A stretch of 64,000 bases of DNA from Leishmania infantum JPCM5 (taxonomy: Eukaryota > Euglenozoa > Kinetoplastea > Trypanosomatida > Trypanosomatidae). The notes under the pieces are model-generated. The model did no database searches and was not told the DNA's origin. It saw only the letters and a list, made by a program, of their open reading frames with translations. Every line of letters starts with the position of its first letter. Positions within the stretch are counted from its first letter, which is position 1. The position numbers and the translations under genes were made by a program. Of the stretch, positions 1-9,815 are shown piece after piece. The stretch spans positions 973,929 to 1,037,928 of the forward strand of contig NC_009417.2 in the NCBI RefSeq assembly GCF_000002875.2, in the 5' to 3' direction.

Positions 1-1
1 T

Positions 2-629
2 CCCGCGCTGAGTTGTGTCGTCGGTGGCTGCACCACTGTCACGGCTCCCACACTCACGTCGGCCTACCGCTTCTGTTCTACCGAAAAGTCCGCCACCGAC
101 GCCGCCACTGAGGCGGAGAAGAAGCCGAAGGCAGACGCTTCGGAGGAGCTGGACGAAGACGTCATCGTGGAGCCTGCTCCGGAGAACACGAATGCCGGAG
201 CGAACGGGGTGGACAGCAGCGCCACCGAGGCGACGGCTGCGACGAGCGCCACGGTTGAGAAGCCTGTTGGCGAGTCGGAGGAGATGGGCTTCAAGACGGA
301 GACCCGCCAGCTGCTGGACATCGTTGCATGCAGCCTGTACAGTGACAAGGAGGTGTTCATCCGCGAGTTGGTGTCCAATGCCAGCGACGCTCTGGAGAAG
401 CGCCACCTGCTGGAGCTCAGCAACCCTGATTACGCCCGCGAGCCGGCCGACGAGGCCCCACTGATTGCCCTCTCCTGCAACCAGAGCAAGAGTCGCTTCA
501 TCATCCGCGATACCGGTATCGGCATGACCCGAGAGGAGCTGACAGCGAACCTGGGCACGATTGCCGGCTCCGGCTCGAAGGCGTTTGTACACGAGCTCCA
601 GAGCAGCGGCAAATCGGCGGCCGAGAAGA

Positions 630-660
<31 letters not shown>

Positions 661-2188
661 GTGCTTCATGGTGGCCAAGAACGTCAAGGTCTACAGCCGC
701 AGTGCCAAGAAGGGCTCGAAGGGCTACCTGTGGGAGTCGGAGGGCACCGGCACCTTCAAAGTGACGGAGTGCGAGGGGGTCGAAAAGGGTACCAAGATTG
801 TGCTGGATGTGAAGGACACGGAGCTGTCCTTCTGCACCCCGCAGGTGGTGGAGCGGGTGCTGAAGAAGTACAGCAACTTTGTCTCCTACGAGATCACTCT
901 CAACGGCGGCAAGGTAAACACTGTCGAGGCGCTCTGGATGAAGGACAAGAACGACGTCACCAACGAGGAGCATATCGACTTTTACAAGTTCATCTCCGGC
1001 TCCTACGACAGCCCCATGTTCCGCCTTCACTACTCCATCGACGCCCCGATGAGCGTGCGGGCGCTGCTCTACGTGCCGCAGTCGCACACGGAGAAGTACG
1101 GCGGTGGCCGCATGGAGGCGGGTGTGAACTTGTACTCTCGCCGCGTGCTGATCCAGTCCAAGGCGAAGGGGCTGCTGCCGGACTGGCTGCGTTTCATCAA
1201 GGGTGCCGTGGACAGCGAGTCGATCCCGCTAAACGTGTCGCGCGAGCACACGCAGGACGGCGGTATGATGCGCCGGCTGAGCACGATCCTGACAAAGCGG
1301 ATCATTCGCTGGCTCGAGGAGGAGAGCAAGCGCGACCGCAGCAAGTACGAGCGCTTCATTCAGGAGTATGGCCCCTTCCTGAAGGAGGGCGTGTGCACGG
1401 ACCAGGTGCACAAGATGGAGCTCGCGAAGCTCCTGCGCTTCCAGACGACGAAGTCCGACATTGACTATCCCTACGTCTCCCTGGACAACTACCGCGACCG
1501 TATGCAGCCGAATCAGTCCCACATCTACTACCTGAACTTGCCCAGCAAGGAGATGGCACTGCAGTCGCCCTACTACGAGCAGTACAAGGAGCACGACCTT
1601 GAGGTGCTCATCTGCACTGAGCCGATTGACGACTTTGTCATGCAGCACCTCGACACCTACGCGAAGCACAAGCTGCAGAACATCGAGATGTTCGACGCCA
1701 ACCTTGACGGCTACGTGCAACATAAGAAGAAGCTCGAGGGGGACAAGAACGATGACGTGGCCGTGAAGAAGCAGCTGAATGATGTCCAGGTCAAGGCGCT
1801 CTCCGACTTCATCTCGAAGCGCCTCGTCGGCCGCGTCGGCGTTGTCAAGTCGACGGACCGCCTGCGCGACAGCCCTGCGGTGCTGGCGGACCACGAGGCG
1901 GCCCAGATGCGCAAGATCTACCGTATGACAGGCCAGGCCGCTGGTCCACCACCGAAGTACAACCTCCACTTCAACCCCCAGCACCCTCTCATCCGCAAGC
2001 TGTACACGCTGTCGCAGTCGGAGGCGAGCGAGGAGGTGGAGACGGCTGGCCTGCTCACGGAGCAGATCTTTGACAACGCCATCATCGCCGCTGGACTCCT
2101 CGAGGACCCGCGCAGCATCGTGACGCGCCTCAACACGATCATGTCGCGCATGGTCGAGAAGGTTCCGGAGCCGTCGGCGGACAAGTGA
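2..2188 (+). CDS. TRAP1: TRAP1/HSP75-type mitochondrial HSP90 chaperone (5' end outside window)
   Basis: The frame is open from the window edge, so the start codon and probable mitochondrial presequence lie upstream; the visible part gives about 728 residues. The HSP90 ATP-binding (GHKL) motifs appear in order: ELVSNASDAL at about 365-394, DTGIGM at 509-526, GTIAGSGSKAF at about 553-585 and GQFGVGFYA at 635-661. The middle-domain motif LNVSREHTQ (about 1228-1254) holds the catalytic-loop Arg of the family. An acidic, low-complexity spacer precedes the ATPase domain. The frame ends without the MEEVD tail of cytosolic HSP90, which fits TRAP1 rather than HSP83. TRAP1 is an ATP-driven chaperone of the mitochondrial matrix. 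The family assignment is secure; location is inferred from the family because the N-terminus is not visible. Confidence 0.93.
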
Positions 2189-3646
2189 AGGGGGCCAGTT
2201 GAGTATGGCAATGAGCGCCTGTGCGCCTCAGTGAGTGTGCCAGCTGGCTTGCTTGCGCCCTGTGACTTTTCCTTGTGTGTTTCCCATCTCTATTGAGGGC
2301 TTGCCCCCCCCCCCTCCTGCCCTTCTCTGCGTGCGGGAAAGCTGGTCTCTCTCGCACCGGTGGTGGTGATGGGGGGAGGGGGGGCACCACTTTCTACACT
2401 GAGGGCCCCGAGACAGCGTAATTGCTTCACAAGACACGTGAGGCGGGCCAAAGAACAGCCGCAACAAAAAAGGTACGGAAAACGAGCGGAGGGGATTGAA
2501 TGCGGTGAACACGAAAAACGAGAACGGAAAGTGACACGCAGGCTCTCAGGGAGCGGATGGGCGAAGGAGCTGTCAAGGAGCAGGAGGCGGCCGGGCTAGC
2601 AGGAGAGACGTGGGAGCCCGCAAGCAAGGAGGGCACAGAAGTGGGCAGGACTCTTATAGAGTTACGGGCTTGAATGACCTCGACTCGTGTTCGACTCCTC
2701 TGAGAGAGCGAGAAGATAACTTTACAACGAGGAGAGCAGACGTGCCAGTCGGCCACGTGCTGCACAGCCGCCCCGCTCCTTTCGGCTTCCCATTTTTTTT
2801 TTTGCAGGACTCTCCTTTGGTATGCTGCCGCGGCCTCCTCTCCTGTTGTTCTCCTCTCTTCTTCCCGCTCTTCCTGATCTTTCCTGGTGATAAAGTTTGT
2901 TTCGCCTAAGACAGATACACGCAACAGACGGAATCTCATGCGCGCGCTCCCTCTTATCGTCGTCCACGTCTTTTCTCTCAAGCCTTGCCACGCATATGGG
3001 ATCAGAAAACATATCGGCGCGGCTGGAGTCTCGTGCTCTCTCCCTCCTCTCACTTTCTGCCTGCGTATGCGTTCTGGCGCACCTCCGAGAGCGGTGACGT
3101 GTGACGACTCTTTCTTGAGTATTAAATAATTTCTCGTTGAGTCTTCTCAGATTAGCAAGGGAAAACAGAAAACTCGAGCCATGTAGGGAAGCCGCTTCCG
3201 GCCGTGAGGCGCGACAGATAGCCATGACGCACGCGTGTAGGCGCGTGCGGCGGACTCGTTGCTGCCGCCGACAAGGACAGGGAAGTAGCGCACAGGCGCG
3301 TGAACCCACCGTGCCCCCCCCCCCGCCGGGCGCACGTTACGTAGGAGCCGCCTTGTGCAAGTTTCTGCCACTCAAAGAGAGGAATGCGTGGACCCCTTAT
3401 CGGTTCTCTCTTTCTCTTGCCTTTTACTCCACACACATGATGTGCGCTTGTATGGGCGCAACGCTGCGCCCTTCAACCTTCTTCCGTCCTCGCCTTCATC
3501 TGTCGAATTCATCATCCCTGCCTCTGCCTCTCCTTGTTTGCGTGTTCGCATGCTGCCTTCCGAGAACTGTCACAGCATACGTACCCGCCAACGAACCTCA
3601 TTCATCTTCCCTCCATCGCACGGCGGTGCCACCTGGCGCACATATC
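2189..3646. other. Intergenic region, no gene seen
   Basis: T/C-rich and G-rich homopolymer runs and a T10 tract at about 2795. A long open frame (from 3137) runs into the next gene, but its upstream part has Arg/Cys-rich translation typical of noncoding DNA. Confidence 0.6.
3499..3575 (+). promoter_or_regulatory. Probable trans-splice acceptor for the GNL3/NUG1-like gene
   Basis: A pyrimidine-rich stretch at about 3499-3560 is followed by AG at 3574-3575. No ATG occurs between it and 3647, so the first ATG after splicing is the chosen start, with a leader of about 71 nt. Confidence 0.4.
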
Positions 3647-5350
3647 ATGGGTAGTCACTCCAAAAAAAGCGGCAAGGGCGGTGGCGGCGCGCATGCGCGG
3701 CAGGCCCGGCAGAGGCAGCAGGGTCAGGCAAAGGTGCTCAAGAAGGACCTTGGCGTGCCTGACCTAAAGGACGTGGCGCAGCGCCTGACGCAAACAGCAC
3801 AGCGGCGCACGCACAGCGTCTTGAGCATTCCGCACATGCACGGCGCCGAGGAGGTCGGTGGGTCTCGGCTGAGTAACAGCGGCGTGAGCGGCGGATGTCT
3901 TCGCCTCACCAACCTCATGCGCGGTGGTGGCGCTTTCGGGAAAGGCGGCGTCTGCTCTCAGATTCGCGGCAAGGCCCTGCAGCAGGTCGCTCAGAGCGCA
4001 GAGGGCGCCGGCAGGACCGAGTCGACCTTGGCGGACCGCCGCCGCGAGATGCTGACGCTGGCGCTTCGTACCTCAGAGAAAGTGCATGACTACGAGGCCC
4101 CAATGCAGCTGTTTTGCCAGGACGGCGCCAGCGAGGGCTGCGCGGAGGAGGACAACGTGTGGCTGGAGGATACGACGCGCCGCGGGCAGGATCGCTCGCT
4201 GCAGCGTTTCTATAAAGAGTTTCATCGCGTCGTCGAGAACTGCGATGTGCTGCTGCAGGTGCTGGATGCCCGCGACCCGCTCGGCTGCCGACTTACGCAG
4301 CTCGAGAAGAACATTCGCTCAACCTACGGTGAGGAGCGGAAGAAGATGGTTGTGGTGCTGAACAAGGTAGACTTGCTGCCGTCGAAGGAGGTTCTGGATG
4401 CGTGGATCCACTATTTTGAGCAGCAGGAGCAGCTCATGTGCATTCCGTTCGCAGCCAACGCCAAAGGCTCACTGGGGCAAACGTACGTCACGAACCTGTT
4501 TCGGCGGTTGCGCTCAGTCGCCCGCAGCGGCGAGACGGGCGAGCGCAAGGCTATTGTTGTTGGGGTGATCGGATACCCGAACGTAGGGAAGAGCTCCATC
4601 ATTAATGCGCTAAAGCGCAAGCACGTTGTCGGCGTCGGCAACATGCCCGGGTTCACGACAGGAAACACCGAGGTGGAGCTGCGGTCTGACATCCGCGTGA
4701 TGGACTGCCCCGGCGTGGTCAGCCCCGGCGAGGACAGCGGCGACGTGGTTCTGCGCAACGCCATTCGGGTTAGCGAGCTGGTAAATCCGTTCTTGCCAGT
4801 GCAGCGGCTCCTGCAGCGATGCACGGCGGTGCAGCAGGCCGATGACCATGCCAACACCGACGTTGCCACCCACCAGGCGTTGCGCAACAGCGGGCTGCAC
4901 CCGTTGGCTCTGTTCTACGGCATTAGCCAGTTCCGCGAGAACGACGTGATGGACTTCATTGAGCAAGTCGGGATGCGTCGCGGACGACTCACACGTGGTG
5001 GCCAGGTGGACGAGGAGTCGACAGCGCGCATGATCCTTGCAGACTGGAACGATGGCCGCATTCCGTACTACACATATCCGCCTGCTGTCGACGAGCTCTT
5101 CCTGCGCAGCGACGACGCCTACCGCGCCGTCAACAGCAGCGGCTGCCTCGGTGGTGGCGCTGAGGAGAGCAGTACGCAGGCGGAGCTGGTCTCGGCAAAG
5201 GCGCGCGGCGTGACGCTGGACGGACTGCCCACGTTTCACCTTCACATGGATCTGATCGAGCAGCAGCAGCAACGCACAAAGAAGCGGTGGAAGCAGAGCG
5301 ACGTGCCGTACGATGACCCTGACGGCGACGATGGGGACGAGATGCTCTAG
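3647..5350 (+). CDS. Nucleolar GTPase of the GNL3/nucleostemin/NUG1 group
   Basis: 567 residues. It is a circularly permuted GTPase of the MMR1/YlqF family: DARDP (207-211) and NKVD (239-242) come before the P-loop GYPNVGKSS (309-317), then a Thr-containing switch (about 336-338) and DCPG (353-356). The N-terminus is basic and Gly/Lys/Arg/Gln-rich, as in nucleolar targeting regions. After the GTPase domain, ADWNDGRIPYYTYPP is a hallmark of the GNL3/GNL3L/NUG1 branch, where it is DWxxGxIxYYxxPP. A short acidic tail ends the protein. Members of this branch act in maturation and export of the large ribosomal subunit, in nucleolus or nucleoplasm. The frame is open upstream to 3137, but the ATG at 3647 follows the probable splice acceptor and begins the recognisable basic N-terminus. 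Exact orthology (GNL3, GNL3L or NUG1) is not resolved. Confidence 0.88.
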   Translation: MGSHSKKSGKGGGGAHARQARQRQQGQAKVLKKDLGVPDLKDVAQRLTQTAQRRTHSVLSIPHMHGAEEVGGSRLSNSGVSGGCLRLTNLMRGGGAFGKGGVCSQIRGKALQQVAQSAEGAGRTESTLADRRREMLTLALRTSEKVHDYEAPMQLFCQDGASEGCAEEDNVWLEDTTRRGQDRSLQRFYKEFHRVVENCDVLLQVLDARDPLGCRLTQLEKNIRSTYGEERKKMVVVLNKVDLLPSKEVLDAWIHYFEQQEQLMCIPFAANAKGSLGQTYVTNLFRRLRSVARSGETGERKAIVVGVIGYPNVGKSSIINALKRKHVVGVGNMPGFTTGNTEVELRSDIRVMDCPGVVSPGEDSGDVVLRNAIRVSELVNPFLPVQRLLQRCTAVQQADDHANTDVATHQALRNSGLHPLALFYGISQFRENDVMDFIEQVGMRRGRLTRGGQVDEESTARMILADWNDGRIPYYTYPPAVDELFLRSDDAYRAVNSSGCLGGGAEESSTQAELVSAKARGVTLDGLPTFHLHMDLIEQQQQRTKKRWKQSDVPYDDPDGDDGDEML

Positions 5351-6521
5351 TGCAATCCCGCTGCCGCAGGTGCGAGAAGGGGGGGGCGGGGCAGTCTGCG
5401 CGGATGTTGGTGCGCCATGTGTGTGCGTGCTGGGAGGAGCGTGCGGGGGGTGGGTGGGACACGGAAGGCGGCATACCTCAGCGCTTCTTTTTACCGCGTG
5501 TGCCCTTTACCCCCCTCCCAAAACACACACATACACACACAGATGGTCTCTCTTGGCACTCTCTGCGCATCGTCGATGGAAGGGCAAGGTACTTGCCAAG
5601 AGGCGCAGAGTGCGTGCGTGAGCACACACTCAACGGAACGTTAAACCTCTGATAAGCATACACGATTTTCAGGATAGCAATGGAGTCGAAATTCGACAGA
5701 CATGTGAACGCGTGCGCACGGGTTGCCACCGATAGCCTTTGGGGATGCATGTGTGTGGAGGAGTGGCGGTGGGGTCCAGCAGCTGCGCCTCGCTGGGACA
5801 ACGGTGAAACGCTGCACGCACGTTTGCGGCGTCCCCTGTTCTTCTTGGCGTGCCTTTTGGCTCGCTCTGCCTTAGCCTGCTTCTCGGTCATGGTGCCTGT
5901 GACGGGCTTTGCCTCTTCATTCTCCTCTACGTGGTCATCTGCGCCACTGCTCTCGCGTGCGCCTCGAGAGAGGTTGAGGGGGGGGAGGGATCGGAGGGCA
6001 ATGGGGGCGTGGCCGTACCTGCCGCGCTGCAGCTGTCCGCGTTCCTCCCTTCCCCTTCCCTCACCTCTTTTGGGGTCAGCGAGGTGGTGCCGATGTGGTG
6101 CCACATCTGCGCGCCTCATGGTGCGAATCGATTTTTTTTTTCCAGCCTCTTCCCCTCCCCCCTCTTTTCGGTTTCTGCCCAACCTACACGCCCGCTTGCA
6201 TGTGCGAAGTGGACTTTGAGACGGGCGGCACACCCCTTGTGCAACAGCGTCCCTTGCATATATGCATCCCTCCTGCCGTCCCCCGACGACCACCCCGGAC
6301 CACCGCACACGTACGAGCTTCCATTCCTTTCGTCAAGAAGCAAAAAAAAACGTCATCACTGCCTCAAGTCGCCTTCATTTGCTGCTCTCTCATAGTTGGG
6401 CGGCGTTGTGCGACGGAGTGTTTGGCGGCTGCTCGCCCTCTGATTCCTGGGCATGTGGCACCTTGACTGAGAGAGACCACGTGTTTCAGCAGCGCAACAG
6501 TGCCACGTCACTTCTTGCATC
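5351..6521. other. Intergenic region, no gene seen
   Basis: Contains CA repeats at about 5522-5540 and a strong polypyrimidine block at 6130-6180. A six-codon ATG-to-TGA frame (6453-6470) lies upstream of the DPH2 start and would be a short uORF if splicing occurs at 6394-6395. Confidence 0.55.
6371..6395 (+). promoter_or_regulatory. Candidate trans-splice acceptor for DPH2
   Basis: A short polypyrimidine run ending in CATAG places AG at 6394-6395. A later AG at 6488-6489, after TTTC, is an alternative that would remove the short uORF at 6453. Confidence 0.3.
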
Positions 6522-8837
6522 ATGTACCACGACGCACCGGTCGAAGCAGCCGTGGTGGTGCACCGTCACCGACAGCGACGCACCGCTTCAACTCTCAAAG
6601 GAGACGGTGACGAAGGCGAGGCTGAGCGACAGATCATCGAAGGTTACCAGCTGCATCGCGTCGCAGACTTCCTCTTGTCCGGGGCAACTCATGGCGGAGA
6701 GGTGGTCACGGCGTCTGCCGTTGCCGTTCCCACCGCGGCGTCCGGCGGAGGGTTGGCGTCATTGTCGTGCCAGCTGTGCTCCAGCACCGCCGCTGTGCCA
6801 TCGCGTCTTGGCCTTCCCTACATGCGCGTTGCCCTGCAGTTTCCAGACGAACTTCTCGGCGACGCGGTGGCTGTGGTGCACTGCCTGAGCAACCTCGTCG
6901 CCACAGATCAGCGGTACGTTGAGGCGATGGAATTCAAGAAGGTAGGAGGGGTGGTGAGGGACGAGTCGAAATGCTGCATTGCCGGTGGGGTCGCACCGCC
7001 CCAGCAAAGAGGACGTGCAGTGGCTGGGGCCGCCGCCGCCGCCGCCGCCGCCGCAGCGCACAGTCGCCCTGCAACGATGGACAACCCGAATTGCCCCACG
7101 AGCTCAATGCGTTTGTTTGTCCTGGCCGACAACACCTTTGGCAGCTGCTGCCCCGATGAGATCACCGCCCAGCACTACACGGCTGACTGCATTGTGCACT
7201 TTGGTGAAGCCTGCATGAGTCGCTCAACCCGCCTGCCGGTCTTTTATGTCCAGCCAGTGTTTCACTTCAGTGCACTTGCCACTGGCGCTGTGGCTGGCAG
7301 CGATGCCGTAGAGACGCTGCTGGATGCCGAGGCGGCCTTAGTGCTGGAGGTGGTGCGGCAGGTCGCGTCGGCTATTCGCCATCGGCTTACCAACTGGTGG
7401 GCCGAGAAGGCGGAAGCGACCGGCGCTTCTGCAGGAGCACCCTGCCCGGTGCGTCCCCGCATCGCCATTGTTGGCACGTACCCGACGAAAGCCATCGTGC
7501 AGGCGGCTGAGCGTCGCTGGAGCACCACTGAAGATTCTAGTGTTCCAATCAGCTGGCCGATCTTTGAAGAGCGCTGCCTCTCTGTTGCAGCTGAGCTGGC
7601 CAAGTTGCACGGTGCGGAGGCCAGCGGCGTTGCCGATGCAGGGTCCACTTCCTCGGGCGAGGACTGCTGGGTCGTTAACGGTGTGCGCTTTCCTCGCGTG
7701 CTTTCCTCGTCGTCGTCCGCGCCGTCGAACGAGGTACAGTACCTGCTCTTTATCGGCGCTGTCGGCTCTTCGGCGCTGGTCCACGTGCTGACGGCAGAGC
7801 AGTACAACCAGTTCCACTACAGCGACCTCTGCCGCGAGTACCTTGCGTGGGACGGCGGTGCTGAGGTGAGCAACGTGCCCGTCGTCTGCGTTTTGGACAA
7901 CTGCTTTGGTGACACGGCAGAGACGAAGGAGCAGCTGCACAATGTCTCCAAGTGTCTTGCAGGGGCTGGGGCTTCTCTGTCTGGGTCTCTCGAGCTGACG
8001 GATGCTGTGCACCATTGGGTGTCAGCCGCGTGCGCCGACGGCGTCGCTGCGGCTCTTGTAACTGAAGATGGCATGCGAGCTCAGCAGACGCTGCAGCGTC
8101 GCATGAGGCAGCGCGCCTTTAACATCGAATGCGTGCGGGCAAGCTCTGCCATTGGCATCCTCGTCGCCTCGCTGGCCATCGAGGGCTACTACGAGGTGAC
8201 GCAGCAGCTCCACCAGCTTCTTAGGGCCTACGGGAAGCGCAGCTACATGATCTATGTCGGCCACTTGAACGAGTTCAAGCTGGCAAACTTTCTTGACGCA
8301 ATTGACTGCTTTGTCGCGGTGGCCTGCCCGCACAGCCGGCAGAGCCATTTCACAGAGAAGAGGGATGGCTTCATGAAGCCAATTGTGTCACCGGCCGAGG
8401 TGCTCGTCGCCTTGACGAGCGCCGACGACACGCAAGCAGACGAGCAGTACGGCATGGCGGCCGTCTACACAACCTGCTTTCAGGCAGTGCTACCGCTGCT
8501 GAAAAGAGCCGTGCAGGCTCGCCGAAGCGAGCTCGAATCCCGCGCAGGCGGCACGGACGCTGACACCCAACAAAGGCAGAATGACGAAGAGGAACGATGG
8601 ACATCCAGCGGCGCGCTGGTACGTGCCAGCACTGGAAGCGGCGGTGGCGCCTTGATCGGACAGGGAAGCTCGCAGGGTGCTCTCGCCCGCCTGCACGACC
8701 GCGAGTACGTCGGTCTTGACCCTCGGGTGGGGCAGACGCCGGTTCAGGCCGGCATCCTGGAGGGCAAGCACGGCATTGCACGCGGCTATGCAAAAGAGCG
8801 GGAGGGGCAGGGCGTGCTACCGTCAGGGACCCCATGA
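6522..8837 (+). CDS. DPH2: Diphthamide biosynthesis protein 2 (DPH1/DPH2 family)
   Basis: 771 residues, longer than usual because of low-complexity inserts. RVALQFPDELL (about 102-112) and LADNTFGSCCPDE (201-213), followed by VHFGEAC (225-231), are the first and second DPH domains. YVGHLNEFKLANF (578-590) and AVACPHSRQS (599-608) form the third. Cys209/210, Cys231 and Cys602 sit where the Fe-S ligands of DPH1 lie, so all three cysteine positions are kept. DPH2 partners DPH1 in the radical reaction that puts a 3-amino-3-carboxypropyl group from SAM on the diphthamide His of elongation factor 2. The order of motifs and length favour DPH2 over DPH1. A poly-Ala tract (about 168-179) is encoded by a GCC repeat at 7027-7056. 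The start is the first ATG of the frame after the candidate acceptors. Confidence 0.88.
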   Translation: MYHDAPVEAAVVVHRHRQRRTASTLKGDGDEGEAERQIIEGYQLHRVADFLLSGATHGGEVVTASAVAVPTAASGGGLASLSCQLCSSTAAVPSRLGLPYMRVALQFPDELLGDAVAVVHCLSNLVATDQRYVEAMEFKKVGGVVRDESKCCIAGGVAPPQQRGRAVAGAAAAAAAAAAHSRPATMDNPNCPTSSMRLFVLADNTFGSCCPDEITAQHYTADCIVHFGEACMSRSTRLPVFYVQPVFHFSALATGAVAGSDAVETLLDAEAALVLEVVRQVASAIRHRLTNWWAEKAEATGASAGAPCPVRPRIAIVGTYPTKAIVQAAERRWSTTEDSSVPISWPIFEERCLSVAAELAKLHGAEASGVADAGSTSSGEDCWVVNGVRFPRVLSSSSSAPSNEVQYLLFIGAVGSSALVHVLTAEQYNQFHYSDLCREYLAWDGGAEVSNVPVVCVLDNCFGDTAETKEQLHNVSKCLAGAGASLSGSLELTDAVHHWVSAACADGVAAALVTEDGMRAQQTLQRRMRQRAFNIECVRASSAIGILVASLAIEGYYEVTQQLHQLLRAYGKRSYMIYVGHLNEFKLANFLDAIDCFVAVACPHSRQSHFTEKRDGFMKPIVSPAEVLVALTSADDTQADEQYGMAAVYTTCFQAVLPLLKRAVQARRSELESRAGGTDADTQQRQNDEEERWTSSGALVRASTGSGGGALIGQGSSQGALARLHDREYVGLDPRVGQTPVQAGILEGKHGIARGYAKEREGQGVLPSGTP
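7027..7058 (+). repeat. GCC trinucleotide repeat inside DPH2
   Basis: About ten GCC/GCA units in a row encode a poly-Ala run in an insert between DPH domain segments. Length is likely to vary between strains without breaking the frame. Confidence 0.85.
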
Positions 8838-9815
8838 TGCGGAGCTACCGTCTAAGGCTTTCTCTAAAGCACGATTGACGCCATCGCTCTCGCGCGTTTT
8901 TTTTTTGGCAGATTTGCTTTGCTAACTCATAACAAGCACAGCAGATACGAAGCTGAAGGGCGTGGCCCCGTTTTCTGAGGATCGGCGAGCACCACAAGAT
9001 AGCGGATGGTATCCGGAAGTGGTGAATGGCTCGATATGTGGACACGTCTTGGTGCAGAGACGCACGCCCACGCGCACGCGCGCGCGTGTCGGCGTGGAAA
9101 AGTCGGTTGCGTCCCTCCAGTCAGCGGCAAACTGACACGGACACACACGCTCGCACGACGCCGTGATGCAGGAGGCTGTGGTGTACCTCTCTTGACGCAT
9201 CATCGAAGGGACGCCGCCGCACGCGCTCTCTCGCTTCCTCTCTCACGCACTCTGTGCTTCGTCATACAAGGAGACCAGCTCCAGTCGCACACATGCATGT
9301 GGCGGTGATGTATACGCTGAACCTTGTTTCCGCTCACTCTTGCCTTCTGCTGTGCGTTTTCTGCCTTTGCTTTCCTTGCTCTCTACTCGCCGTTCCGGAC
9401 ACGCACCGCAAGAACGTTCACCACTAGCACTTCACCTGCACTCCTTCCCTCCTCTATCCCGCGCCGAGACAGAACGAAAACGCTTTGGCATGCACCGCTG
9501 CGTGCAGATGCATTAGCAGCAGGGACAATACCGGATACTTCTTGACGGCGGAGGGTGAACGCAAGGGACACCGTGCGCGGCTGTCTTGATCCTGCTTCCG
9601 GTTTGACCGCCTCCCTCGCCACACCCGCATACCCAGCGCCTCCCTTGCACTCGTGTCTCTGTTGCTTCTGCGCGGCAACCCCGGTGCGTTGTTTTCGCTG
9701 CCGCAGGTGGGCGCTGCGCAACAAGGAGGATCGACCTGTTACACCGAAGTGTGCCACAGGCTTGCAGGTGGCGACGCACTGTGTGAATGCGGATACCAGA
9801 GCCCGCGCCGTGGCA
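8838..9815. other. Intergenic region with a short uORF
   Basis: T9 tract at 8899-8907 and alternating GC/CA runs at 9060-9090. An 11-codon frame, 9787-9819, ends in a TGA that overlaps the start codon of the next gene. Confidence 0.5.
9649..9706 (+). promoter_or_regulatory. Candidate trans-splice acceptor for the MYND gene
   Basis: Pyrimidine-rich DNA around 9649-9700 is followed by CCGCAG, with AG at 9705-9706. A stronger tract lies at 9418-9460, so the site is uncertain. Confidence 0.3.

Noticed and set aside
64..423. Long reverse-strand and off-frame open frames inside TRAP1, and the same in every other large gene
   Set aside because: They follow from high GC at third codon positions; their translations lack domains and they sit entirely inside well-supported genes.
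1229..1984. 251-codon minus-strand frame within TRAP1
   Set aside because: Val/Leu/His/Arg-rich shadow of the HSP90 codons; no independent support.
2680..2720. GTTCGACTCC resembling a tRNA B box
   Set aside because: Flanking bases do not form a T stem and no A box or acceptor stem could be found.
3137..3646. N-terminal extension of the GNL3/NUG1-like protein by 170 residues
   Set aside because: Translation is Cys/Arg/Ser-rich and includes the pyrimidine tract and AG; first ATG after the acceptor is 3647.
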